From: Anaerolineales bacterium
Lineage (GTDB): Bacteria > Chloroflexota > Anaerolineae > Aggregatilineales > UBA2796
Direction: 5' to 3'
Assembly (NCBI GenBank): GCA_015075625.1
Contig: JABTTZ010000001.1
Span: forward strand, 1,983,021-2,047,020
DNA: 64,000 nucleotides
Shown: positions 53,915 to 62,700 of the stretch, piece by piece
Layout: every line of letters starts with the position of its first letter
Position numbering within the stretch: the first letter of the stretch is position 1
The notes under the pieces: generated by a model
The model's database searches: none
The model's input: only the letters and a program-made list of their open reading frames with translations
What the model was told of the DNA's origin: nothing
Translations under genes and position numbers: made by a program

Positions 53915-54054
53915 GATTTTTACTATCCTGATCTGGTTTATGGCGGTGATTGTAGTCTGTTCCCCACCGCTTGCCGAACGGGCTGATGACGCTGACATTT
54001 CCTCAGCCCCGAATTGGGCTACAATGCAGGAAGGGGCAAAGAAAGGGAGTTCTT

Positions 54055-54753
54055 ATGCAACAGGCGCGGTGCATCCTTTTTCTAATCATCCTTTTGAGCG
54101 GAGGGCTGAGCGTGACGGCAAGCCGCGCCGCTGTTGATCCGGTGATTCTTGATTATTATTCACCCTGTGCGGGGCGTACCTTAGGGAAGGTGTCCACCTG
54201 GCACGGGAAAAACCGAGACGGCAGACCGCCTTACGACCCCAACCGCCGCACCTATGATTTCCGTTGTGTCGATGAAACGGTCTATGCCCCTCATGTGGGG
54301 GAGGTGTGGGGCGTCACGCCGAAATATGGTGGGGTCGTCTTGATTCAAGATTTTGATAACAAGGCGTGTATGATTTTCCTCGGCATGAGAACGATTCTGG
54401 TCACACCACGCCAGATCGTTGATATTGGGACGGTGATCGGGACCTATCGGATTTTTCACTTCACAGCGGTAGATGGGACATGCGCCGACGCCAATTGGTA
54501 CGATGTGGCGGCGCGTGAGCGGGAACGCCCGATTCAGTTCCTTGAATTTGGGGAGGTGATCGCCCCCGATATTCGCCGTCCGACGCAACTGGAATTTACT
54601 TCGCTGAATCCGATGAATGACGCACCGCAGAGCCTTCAGCCGCAAGGGATGATTCTCTCGGATTTGCTCTATGTGGGCTTTAGCGCGGAAAGCTGTGTCG
54701 ATAGTGGGGAGTGCGAGTGCGGCAGCTCGCTGAGGGCGGAGGTTATCCCGTGA
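54055..54753 (+). CDS. Secreted protein with a degenerate M23-like beta fold
   Basis: A 232-residue exported protein with a signal peptide (about 1-25). The middle (about 80-140) has VYAPHVGEVWGVTPKYGGVVLI and later PRQIVDIGTVIGTYRIFHF, which resembles the core of LytM/M23 peptidases, but the HxxxD and HxH metal ligands are absent, so it is probably not a peptidase. Four to six cysteines near the end (SCVDSGECECGSS) may form disulfides. AAGGGAG precedes the ATG. Its stop overlaps the cytochrome gene start by 4 bp (GTGA), so the two are made together. Confidence 0.75.
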   Translation: MQQARCILFLIILLSGGLSVTASRAAVDPVILDYYSPCAGRTLGKVSTWHGKNRDGRPPYDPNRRTYDFRCVDETVYAPHVGEVWGVTPKYGGVVLIQDFDNKACMIFLGMRTILVTPRQIVDIGTVIGTYRIFHFTAVDGTCADANWYDVAARERERPIQFLEFGEVIAPDIRRPTQLEFTSLNPMNDAPQSLQPQGMILSDLLYVGFSAESCVDSGECECGSSLRAEVIP

Positions 54754-55139
54754 GTCGTTGGGCTATTGGTTGTGTGCTTTTATTCATGCTTGCCCTAAGC
54801 GCCTGTGGCGGGCAACCGCCACCATTTTCCGATCTGCCAGCGGGGGATGCAGAGCGCGGCGCGATGCTGTTTAGAACATCGATTGAGGAGATGCCAACCT
54901 GCAATGGCTGCCACTCTGTCCAAGAAACGATGATCAACGGTCCGGCGTTGAAGGGGCTTGGGAAGGTGGCAGGGGAGCGGGTAGGGGGGCTTTCGGCGGG
55001 AGACTATTTGTACCAGAGCATTAGCCAGCCCGCCGCCTACCTTGTGAGTGGGTATGCCAACACGATGTACAACGCTTATGGCGGGCGGCTGACGGCGCAA
55101 CAGATTGCCGACTTGATCGCCTATTTGCTGACGTTATGA
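54750..55139 (+). CDS. Lipoprotein mono-haem cytochrome c
   Basis: This 129-residue protein starts with GTG in a 4-bp overlap. A lipoprotein signal ends LALSAC (Cys19). A class I cytochrome c domain follows with CNGCH (Cys51, Cys54, His55), and a Met ligand is probably in SGYANTMYNAY. The C-terminal helix LTAQQIADLIAYL is standard. It transfers electrons at the outer membrane face. The frame extends to an ATG at 54711, which would lie inside the upstream gene and would mask the signal, so it was rejected. A strong terminator follows. Confidence 0.9.
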   Translation: MSRWAIGCVLLFMLALSACGGQPPPFSDLPAGDAERGAMLFRTSIEEMPTCNGCHSVQETMINGPALKGLGKVAGERVGGLSAGDYLYQSISQPAAYLVSGYANTMYNAYGGRLTAQQIADLIAYLLTL

Positions 55140-55143
55140 GGAA

Positions 55144-55172
55144 AGGGGGCGCGCTCCTGCGCCCCTCTTTGT
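55144..55172 (+). terminator. Rho-independent terminator of the cytochrome gene
   Basis: Stem ggggcgc (55146-55152) with gcgcccc (55159-55165), 6-base loop, followed by tctttgtt. It lies just after the cytochrome c stop. Confidence 0.75.
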
Positions 55173-55270
55173 TAGGACATGGCGATTCGCTTGAAGCTTA
55201 TTCCACTTTTATAATTTCCCTATCAATGACACTTCGTTAATTGCCCTATACCTTACGGGGGAACATTGTC

Positions 55271-55550
55271 ATGACGCTATCCCTCACCTCCCTACCAACC
55301 CCTTGATATTCTTTGGGTACTGATCGGCGCGGCTCTGATTTTCCTTATGCAGGTGGGGTTTCTCTGTCTAGAGACGGGGCTGACCCACAGCAAGAACAAC
55401 AGCAACGCCGCCATGAAAAATGAGGATGAGCGGGCGCGGAAACTGTATCAGGAAAGCCTGAGCATCAGCCGAAAACTTGGCGACCAATGGGGCATTGCGG
55501 GTTTGGGTTCGCAGAGCCAAACAGGGGCGGATAGCGAGGACGAGGCGTGA
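55271..55550 (+). pseudogene. Chimeric debris: ammonium-transporter N-terminus joined to a TPR fragment
   Basis: Frame analysis shows an N-terminal Amt piece: LDILWVLIGAALIFLMQVGF and LCLETGLTHSKNN, the opening of Amt/Rh channels. It has one frameshift after the ATG at 55271 and is cut at about 55420. It then continues in frame into NEDERARKLYQESLSISRKLGD and WGIAGLGSQS, a TPR-type repeat, and ends at 55550. The ORF from ATG 55347 is 67 residues and is unlikely to work. I read it as a deletion fusing two dead gene ends. The last bases overlap the next gene's GTG start. Confidence 0.65.
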
Positions 55551-56611
55551 CCATCAGCGTGCTACTGGTTGGGGCGGGCGCTATTGCGCCAGCGCATGTT
55601 CGTGCGGTGCGGGGTGAGGGGGAACGTGCCGTTTTAAAAGGGGTTGTGGATCGGGATAGGACAACCGCCCGCACCTTTGCCGCTGATCATGGGATTTCCG
55701 CCGCCTATGATGATCTCGCCACTGCGCTGGAGAAGGAACACCCCGATCTCGTCTTGATTTGTACGCCGCCTGCCCTTCACGCTGACCAATGCGTGAAGGC
55801 GCTTTCCAGTGGGGCGTGGGTGCTTTGCGAAAAACCCCTCTGCGCCAGCCTTGCCGAACTGGATCGGATTATCCGCGCCGAACAGGAAAGCCGCTGTTAT
55901 TGTTCGGTGATCGCCCAGCGGCGTTTTAGCGGGGTTGTACGCCATATCAAAGGGTTGATTGAAGGCGACGTGTTGGGAGCGCCCATTGCCGCACTCTGCG
56001 CGACGACATGGTTTCGAGATGCCGCCTACTACCGCGTCCCCTGGCGGGGAACATGGGCGCAAGAAACGGGCGGTGTCACCATGAATTTGGGCGTTCACCT
56101 CATCGATTTACTGCTGCATCTGTTTGGGAGGTGGCGGGATGTGCGCGGGGTGGTAACGACGCGGCAGCGGGCGATTGAGGTTGATAATCTCTCGGCAGGG
56201 GTAGTCACTTTTGAGAACGGGGCGGTGGGATCGCTGCTGAACAGCGCTCTTTCGCCGCGCCAAGAGACGTACCTTCGGCTGGATTTTGAACGAGCGACAT
56301 TGGAAACACGCCACCTCTATGACTTCACCGCGAAGGATTGGACATGCTATAGTAGCGAGGCGGCGGTGATGGCAGCATGGGAGGCGTTAGAGGATGATTC
56401 GCCGGCTGACCACGCGGCGCAGTTTCGGGCGCTCTTGGCGGATATGGAGGCGGGAACGCCACCCTTGATGCGTTCCGCAGGGGCGGCACGGGAGACGTTG
56501 GAATTTGTCACCGCCTTTTATAAGGCGGGATTCGGCAAGGAAATTGTCCAACGTGGGGCGATTACCCCAGACGATCCGTTTTATAGGGGGATGAACGGCG
56601 CGGCGTTATGA
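55547..56611 (+). CDS. Gfo/Idh/MocA-family oxidoreductase
   Basis: A 354-residue NAD(P)-dependent dehydrogenase. The N-terminal Rossmann motif is LLVGAGAIAPAHVRAV, followed by ICTPPALHADQC and VLCEKPLCAS (catalytic Lys). The C-terminal domain has GVTMNLGVHLIDLLLHLFG with the usual catalytic His. Substrates are normally sugars or inositols. The start is GTG at 55547, with a purine-rich cgaggacgagg upstream. It follows the Amt/TPR debris by a 4-bp overlap. Confidence 0.92.
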   Translation: MTISVLLVGAGAIAPAHVRAVRGEGERAVLKGVVDRDRTTARTFAADHGISAAYDDLATALEKEHPDLVLICTPPALHADQCVKALSSGAWVLCEKPLCASLAELDRIIRAEQESRCYCSVIAQRRFSGVVRHIKGLIEGDVLGAPIAALCATTWFRDAAYYRVPWRGTWAQETGGVTMNLGVHLIDLLLHLFGRWRDVRGVVTTRQRAIEVDNLSAGVVTFENGAVGSLLNSALSPRQETYLRLDFERATLETRHLYDFTAKDWTCYSSEAAVMAAWEALEDDSPADHAAQFRALLADMEAGTPPLMRSAGAARETLEFVTAFYKAGFGKEIVQRGAITPDDPFYRGMNGAAL

Positions 56612-56627
56612 GGGGAGATGCTAGGCG

Positions 56628-56768
56628 ATGAAAGAGCGGATGATCACCGTTCAACGGATAGCCCTCCGTGTGAAAGAGCGTGGTGAAGGGCATCCTGTCT
56701 TGTTTGTGCATGGCACCCCCAATTCAGCCGATATGTGGGATGAGGTGATTGGTCACAATCTTCTGTGA
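56628..56768 (+). pseudogene. N-terminal stub of an alpha/beta-hydrolase
   Basis: An ATG at 56628 codes for 46 residues: MKERMITVQRIALRV, then HPVLFVHGTPNSADMWDEVI and a stop. This is the oxyanion-hole strand of an alpha/beta-hydrolase. The nucleophile and later motifs are absent, and no in-phase or shifted continuation is seen before the receiver gene. It follows the oxidoreductase by 16 bp. Confidence 0.65.
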
Positions 56769-56897
56769 ATGGGATCGTTGGGGGAGGATCACAATGTTAT
56801 CAAACATTGCCCTGTTTTCGCCCCTTCGATAATGGTACGCTACAATTAAAATGCATACCAAAATAAAATCTTTACTTTACACCGGCTCGGAGCGCCC

Positions 56898-57326
56898 ATG
56901 ACAGATACAAAACGCACCCCGGTTGAACCCGCTGATGCGCATGTCCTTGTTGTTGAAGATAACATGCGAAATTTTGTCCTTGTGGCACGGATGCTTGCCT
57001 ACATGGGGATTCAACGCTGCGAATGGAAAACGTCGGGCTGGCAAGTTGCCCAGTTTGCCGACACGCTCCCCCGCGTTGACCTCATATTGATGGATATTCA
57101 CCTGCCCTATGAGGATGGTTATCAGGCGCTCCAAAAAGTCCGTGCCAGTCCGCGTCTGCGCAATACGCTGATCATCGCCGTCACTGCCGATACGGGTGAT
57201 GAGCAGATGCGGCGGGCAAAAACAGCGGGATTCGATGGATTCATTGGCAAACCGCTTGATCCAGATCGCTTTCCAGATCAGATTCGGCGCGTTTTGGCAG
57301 GGGAATCTATTTGGGAGTGGATGTGA
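56898..57326 (+). CDS. Stand-alone receiver-domain response regulator
   Basis: A 142-residue receiver of the phosphorelay type, with VLVVEDNMRNFVLVARML (the D-N form seen in hybrid-kinase receivers), phospho-acceptor Asp66 (LILMDIHLP), and Lys in GFIGKPLDPDRF. The helix content suits a shuttle or partner-binding role. No histidine kinase is adjacent. A TACAAT box (56841-56846) lies about 50 bp upstream with no clear -35. Confidence 0.92.
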   Translation: MTDTKRTPVEPADAHVLVVEDNMRNFVLVARMLAYMGIQRCEWKTSGWQVAQFADTLPRVDLILMDIHLPYEDGYQALQKVRASPRLRNTLIIAVTADTGDEQMRRAKTAGFDGFIGKPLDPDRFPDQIRRVLAGESIWEWM

Positions 57327-57384
57327 AATGACCCTCTAGGGGGGGTGGTACAGCCAGCGGTCTGATCTGCCCCTGCTCTCTCCT

Positions 57385-57413
57385 CAGAATATCCCCAGAA
57401 TATCCCCAGAATA
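57385..57413 (+). repeat. 11-bp tandem repeat upstream of a TACAAT box
   Basis: cagaatatccc is repeated at 57385-57395 and 57396-57406, then cagaata to 57413. A TACAAT -10-like box lies at 57427-57432, 28 bp before the GTG start of the membrane protein. The spacing of one helical turn per unit suggests a regulator binding array; no regulator is known. Confidence 0.5.
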
Positions 57414-57460
57414 GATGCCTCTTATGTACAATCTTCCTTGTTCAGGAAAAGGGGGATTGC

Positions 57461-58591
57461 GTGTCTATCTTTGAGATTCTAGCGCGAATTGTCCTCATTG
57501 CGATTGGCGTTTACATCGTCTTGCGGGGGATTTCCTCAGCAATGCGGACGTTTGTCCTTCCTCGTGCCGCGTATGATCCGATTGTTGCTGCCTTGTTTCG
57601 CGCTGTCGCCCGCTTATTTCGGCTGTACATTAAGGTGCGGCATATCGATACCTATGAGGGGCGGGATCGGGTCATGGCGATCTATGCGCCGGTCAGTTTG
57701 CTGCTGCTGCCCACCGTCTGGCTGACGACGGTCTTGATCGGCTTTCTGCTGATCTATTGGGCGCTAGGGATCGGGACGCTTTTTGAAGCCTTCAGTCTGA
57801 GTGGATCGTCGCTGCTGACGCTTGGTTTCGCACTCACCGACACGTTTTTAACGAAAGCGCTTGTCTTTCTAGAGGCGACCATCGGCATCACCCTGACGGC
57901 AATTTTGATCTCTTACCTGCCGACGATCTACAGCGCTTTCAGCCGGCGGGAATCGGCTGTCGCCATGCTGGAGGTACGGGCTGGCTCACCACCCTTTGTC
58001 CAGACGCTTGTCGAACGGTATCACGGGTTGGGACGGCTGGACAAGTTCGTTGACCTTTGGAAGCAGTGGGAGGTGTGGTTTGCCGAGTTGGAGGAAACGC
58101 ACACCTCGCTGGTGGCGCTTGTGTGGTTTCGCTCGCCACAACCGCACCGCCATTGGGTGACAGCGGCGGGGGCGGTTTTGGACAGCGCATCGTTCATCGT
58201 CTCTGCGCTTGACCTGCCCCGTGATCCAGACGCACAAATTTGTATTCGCAGTGGGTTCATCGCCCTGCGTCGGATCGCCGATTTCTTTGGGATGGAGTAC
58301 AACCCTGACCCCAAACCGGACGACCCGATCAGCATTACACGCAGCGAGTTTGATATTGTCTACAAAGCGCTTGCTGATGCGGGTGTTGCCATGCGCCCAG
58401 ATCGGGATCAGGCATGGCGTGATTTTGCCGGATGGCGGGTGAATTATGATACGGTGCTGCTCTCGTTGGCGGCGATGACGATTGCCCCTTATGGGACATG
58501 GTCGTCGGATCGGTCTGTGCTGCACACGCGGCGTTCGTACCCGATTGCACAAATTGGCAGCCAAAATGGGGTGAGAAACGGTCAGCGTTGA
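57461..58591 (+). CDS. Two-helix channel-like membrane protein with a cytosolic helical domain
   Basis: A 376-residue protein starting at GTG. It has a first membrane helix (7-26), then helices around 82-105 and 122-155. Between the last two is FSLSGSSLLTLGFALTD, located where two-TM potassium channels have the pore helix and filter, but the filter TVGYG is changed to TLGFA. The helix after it (TIGITLTAILISYLPTIY) is as in channels. The large C-terminal half (about 165-376) is cytosolic and helical. It may be a degenerate ion channel. The family is not assigned. Confidence 0.75.
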   Translation: MSIFEILARIVLIAIGVYIVLRGISSAMRTFVLPRAAYDPIVAALFRAVARLFRLYIKVRHIDTYEGRDRVMAIYAPVSLLLLPTVWLTTVLIGFLLIYWALGIGTLFEAFSLSGSSLLTLGFALTDTFLTKALVFLEATIGITLTAILISYLPTIYSAFSRRESAVAMLEVRAGSPPFVQTLVERYHGLGRLDKFVDLWKQWEVWFAELEETHTSLVALVWFRSPQPHRHWVTAAGAVLDSASFIVSALDLPRDPDAQICIRSGFIALRRIADFFGMEYNPDPKPDDPISITRSEFDIVYKALADAGVAMRPDRDQAWRDFAGWRVNYDTVLLSLAAMTIAPYGTWSSDRSVLHTRRSYPIAQIGSQNGVRNGQR

Positions 58592-58628
58592 GGGCTGTGA
58601 ATGAGGCGTGCTTGGGGGTTGGCTGCCC

Positions 58629-59663
58629 CTATAACCCCAACAAGAGATCGATGATGAGGGGCGGGATGATGGTGAGATCGCTGCCCACCTCAAGGATATA
58701 ACAGGGGACGGATTTCACGAGGGTGGCAAGTTTGGCAAACCCTTCGCGCTCTGCGCCGCGCACCTGTGCCGCTGTTGAGGGAGCAAGGACGGCGAGGGCA
58801 GCCGTAGGCATTGCCGGAATAAGCGGGGCTGTTCCCGCTGCTGCGCCTGTATTTAGGCGCGGCATGAGGACGGCACGAAGGGGCATTTCCCGAATGAGTT
58901 TTTCGGAAGCGATCTCCGCTAAAGGGATCAGCGCTTCTTCATCGGCGGCACGCTTTTTATTAAGGGCGTGGGGAGCGTAGCGGGGAAAGCGCGTCAAGCC
59001 ATCGGCGTCCAGCATGGCGATGCTGTACAGGCTGTAAATCATGGGGGTTGGCTCGGCGGCGGTGAGGACGAAGGAATCTCCGGCAAACTGCAAGGGTGAT
59101 TCTAAACATGCCAGCGCCGTGACCGATTTCCCCGCGCCAGCAACGCCAACGATCAAAACACCGCCTTCGGGAAAGCCTACGGCAGCCGCGTTCGTCAGTT
59201 GGAACGGCGTCTCGCGCAGCCATGAATTGAGGATCGTCCGCAAGGGAAAGGCTTGCGCCCATGAGGGAAGAACCACTGGGTTAGGCAGGAAAAAGGCGGC
59301 GCGGCGGTTGGGAAAATCGATGCAGAGTGTTAGGTTGAACGCTGTATGGTATTCGATATGGTAGGCGGCGTCGCGGTAGCGGTAGGTCGGATCGCCCTCC
59401 GTACTGGTCATCCTCTCATAGGGAGGGATATGTTCCCCCGTGAGGCTGCCATCCCATAGGGAAATGGTTAAATCGGGCGTCTCGGCAAGGGGGATTTCGA
59501 TGTGGGCAAGGGCAGGCTCAAGGTAACGTTGGAGCGCCTCGCCAAGAATGACCGTGCGGAAGCGACGATCCGCAACGTGGTAGTCATGAGTAAGGATGCG
59601 GCGCGTTTGGGCGGTGCGGTCAAAGGAGGCGAAAAGCCGCTCAACATAGGTGCGTGCGGTCAT
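58629..59663 (-). CDS. HPr-kinase-like P-loop protein
   Basis: A 344-residue protein. The P-loop is VLIVGVAGAGKSVTALA at about 190-205, followed by FAGDSFVLT and YSLYSIAMLD, the pattern of the C-terminal HPr kinase/phosphorylase-like fold found in PqqD-associated and glycan-linked homologues. The HPrK K3-loop signature is not evident, so HPr is unlikely to be the substrate. The frame opens at 59780, but the ATG at 59663 gives a typical N-terminus; the ribosome site is weak. It lies 67 bp downstream of the nrdJ stop on the same strand. Confidence 0.75.
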   Translation of the reverse strand: MTARTYVERLFASFDRTAQTRRILTHDYHVADRRFRTVILGEALQRYLEPALAHIEIPLAETPDLTISLWDGSLTGEHIPPYERMTSTEGDPTYRYRDAAYHIEYHTAFNLTLCIDFPNRRAAFFLPNPVVLPSWAQAFPLRTILNSWLRETPFQLTNAAAVGFPEGGVLIVGVAGAGKSVTALACLESPLQFAGDSFVLTAAEPTPMIYSLYSIAMLDADGLTRFPRYAPHALNKKRAADEEALIPLAEIASEKLIREMPLRAVLMPRLNTGAAAGTAPLIPAMPTAALAVLAPSTAAQVRGAEREGFAKLATLVKSVPCYILEVGSDLTIIPPLIIDLLLGL

Positions 59664-59691
59664 AAAAAAAGGAAGCCTATCTATGTTAGTT

Positions 59692-59714
59692 GGGGCGGGT
59701 TTGCCACCCGCCCC
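59692..59714 (-). terminator. Hairpin between nrdJ and the HPr-kinase-like gene
   Basis: ggggcgggt (59692-59700) pairs with acccgcccc (59706-59714), with a 5-base loop. On the minus strand a T-rich stretch follows only about 20 bases later. It may give partial termination between the two genes. Confidence 0.45.
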
Positions 59715-59730
59715 CCAGTTGGTTATAACC

Positions 59731-62700
59731 TCAACATTCGCTATAACCGCAATTATAGCACTTACGGCAGCCTTCTTCATTCACTACGGATGCCTCGCCA
59801 CACTCTGGGCAGAGATCCCCGATGATCCGTTTTGGCGCTGTTACTCCCGCCTCAAGGGTCATTGGGGCGATTTTAGCGTCGTCCTCGTCGGCGTCATAGA
59901 CCACAGGGTGTACCTCGACCTGATCAGCGGCGTCGGTTTCGTCTAGGTATTCGCGGAGCGCTTGCGCCACACCATCGGGAAGGCTGCGGACGCGCTGCGA
60001 GCCAAAGCCGATGCTTCGTTCGCCGCCAATCCCCTCCAACTGTTTTAGGATTTCCCGAACGCGCTCACGGGGGGCAAGCGGTGACGCCATCCGCAGGATG
60101 AGCGAACTGAGCCGCCCGATTGCCTCAGAAACCGCCGCTGTCTCTGACCCTGCCTTTGAGGTGTGGATGAACAACTCAAAGGGGTTGCCCTCGCCGTGAC
60201 CGTTCTCGTTGATTGTGACATACGTCCCGCCGAGGGGTGTCCCCACGCGGTAAGTACGCCCCTGAAGGCGGCGCGGACGGGGTTTCTTCGTCTCGTAGAA
60301 CAACCCCTTTTGCTCTGCCTTGATGGGAGCGGGCTTCGTTGGCTCTATGGCGATGGGTGCGGCGAGGACGGGGGCGGATTCGCCATCTTTCGCCTTTGCC
60401 GTAGCGTGTGTCTCTAGCACCACCTTTTCACGGCTGCCAGTGACGTAAACGGTCAAGCCCTTGCAGCCGAGTTTCCAGCCAAGCTGGTACGCCTCGGCAA
60501 CATCGGAGAGGGTTGCACTTGAGGGAAAATTGCACGTATTGTGGTTACCCAAACCACTGGCGACAAAGGTGTGCGATCCCGGCACACTCAAATCGTAAAC
60601 TTCACTGAACCCACTGTCAATGGCTTCTACCTCGACATATAAGCATTCGGGCTTATCTCCCCCAAAGAACCCTTTAGCGAAAGGATCAATCGCATCACTA
60701 AAGTGACTGTAAATTGCCTTTGCTAAGTCCCTGTCCATGCGGTGATTTTGGAGCAAGTTGACCCGCGCCCGTTGATAGTCTTGGGTTTGTTCCCCATAAA
60801 GTGAGCGAAGCGAGTATTTCGATGTTTGCTGCATCCGGCGGAGCGCCAATGTCAACTCACGTGGCATCAGTTCAGCATAGGTGTGTACTCTTTGCTCACG
60901 CCCTTCGTGTCGGATGGAGATACGCTGTGTCTTCCAGACTTCATCGAACTCAATAAAACTAGCCAGAAGTTCCAGAGACGAGCCTGCTACGGTTAATGCC
61001 CAGGCATTGGGACCCCCTTTATGGATACGCCCTATGACGCCAAAGTTCAGGAATAACACCTGAAGTTGTTGGAGTAATCTGCGGGTGGCAAGCCCAATTC
61101 CGAACATACGCCCATCCCGAGTCATATAGGCATCTAAGAATAATCCCCGTAAAAAGGCGGCAATCTCGGATCGGCTACCGCGTAAAATTGGGGTGGGGAT
61201 GATCTTATTTCGTGCGCCAGCTTCCATACCAATACAGGTCAAAAGCCAATCACGCAAGGGACGTGAGTTCACTTGCAAGGTGTAAACACTCTCACGGCGA
61301 GTATCCTTGCTGATATGGTAGGTGAGTCCGAAGACGGCAGTGAATAACAGCCCTAAGCGATCTAAGAGATCGTAATCGCCATTAGTGATATAGGTACCAT
61401 TCTTACCAATGGCACCCTCAGAGGTAATGCATCCCAAGATATACGCCAATTCGGTTGACATACGCTCAGGAAATTTGATGAATTTCTGATGATGACGTTT
61501 AGGCATATTGAAACCCGGAAGAAGCTGTTTAGCATCACCGAAAACCTGTTGCCCGCCATAAAGCACAACCGTATCACCAATGGTCAATTCATCAAGCCGC
61601 ACAAATTGAATCGCACCGGTTTTTCCCAAAACATGAACGCGGTGATTCGGCGTTCCCTCAAGTTTGAAGCCATAGCTGAGATGGACTTTGCGGGTTTCTC
61701 GCATCCCACCATAGAAAAAGGCGTCTGTTTTTTCCACCCCACAAGGTGTGACAACATCCATTGTCAGGGGCTCAAATTGATCGTGCAGGCGCATTTCTGA
61801 AAGTTCGGAGATGGGTGTCAACCCAGATGCGGTTAACACAAGTGTATCGCCCGAGACACACTTGCTAATCGCATTATCGACAAAGCACTGCATTGCCGCC
61901 TGCATCCGAATATGCTCTGTGGCGGTGACATCGGAACTGACCACAAAGGTGTGACGGATGGAGTCTGGAAGGTTGGGCGCATCTTGGCATGTGCCGTGCG
62001 TGTTGACATGGGTGACAATGCGCGTGATCTCATGCTCTGGAAGGTTCAGATCGTGGAGCGCCTTCTCAAAGAGCGGGCTGGTGTACTGGAGTTGAAGATC
62101 GCGCCCTTTGTCGTTGACATGGCGAATGTAGGCGAGGGCAAAGACGGGTTCGCAGCCGTAACCTTCACAGCCGGAGACGGTGGCGATTGTACCGGTGGGG
62201 GCAACGGTTGTTTGCGCCCCGTTGCGAATGCCGTGTTTTTTGATGCCCTTGACGATTTTCGCCCAATCAAGTTTGGGGCGTCCCCAATTGCGGCTGTAGG
62301 GGAACAGCGGGGTGGGGGGCTGCCATTTCAGATTTTCGGGATCGTAGATGCTGCCCTTGATAGCGGGGAATGCGCCGCGATCCTTCGCCAGTTCGATGCT
62401 GGTGCGCATGGCGTGGTAGCGGAGGAATTCGCTGATCTGTCCGGCGAATTCTTGCCCTTCCTCGCTGCCATAACGAACGCCGAGGCGGTACATGAGGTCG
62501 GCAAGCCCCATGATGCCCAAGCCGATGCGCCGGACTTTTTGGGCGGCGATGGAAAGCTGGGGGACACTTGGCACATAGCTGTTGGCGGTGACGACATCAT
62601 CCAAGAAGCGGGTGGAGGTTTCGATCCACGCTTGGAAGGTGTTCCAGTCGGGCTGTCCATCAACGAGAGGCAGCTTGGCAAGGTTGATACTGCCGAGGCA

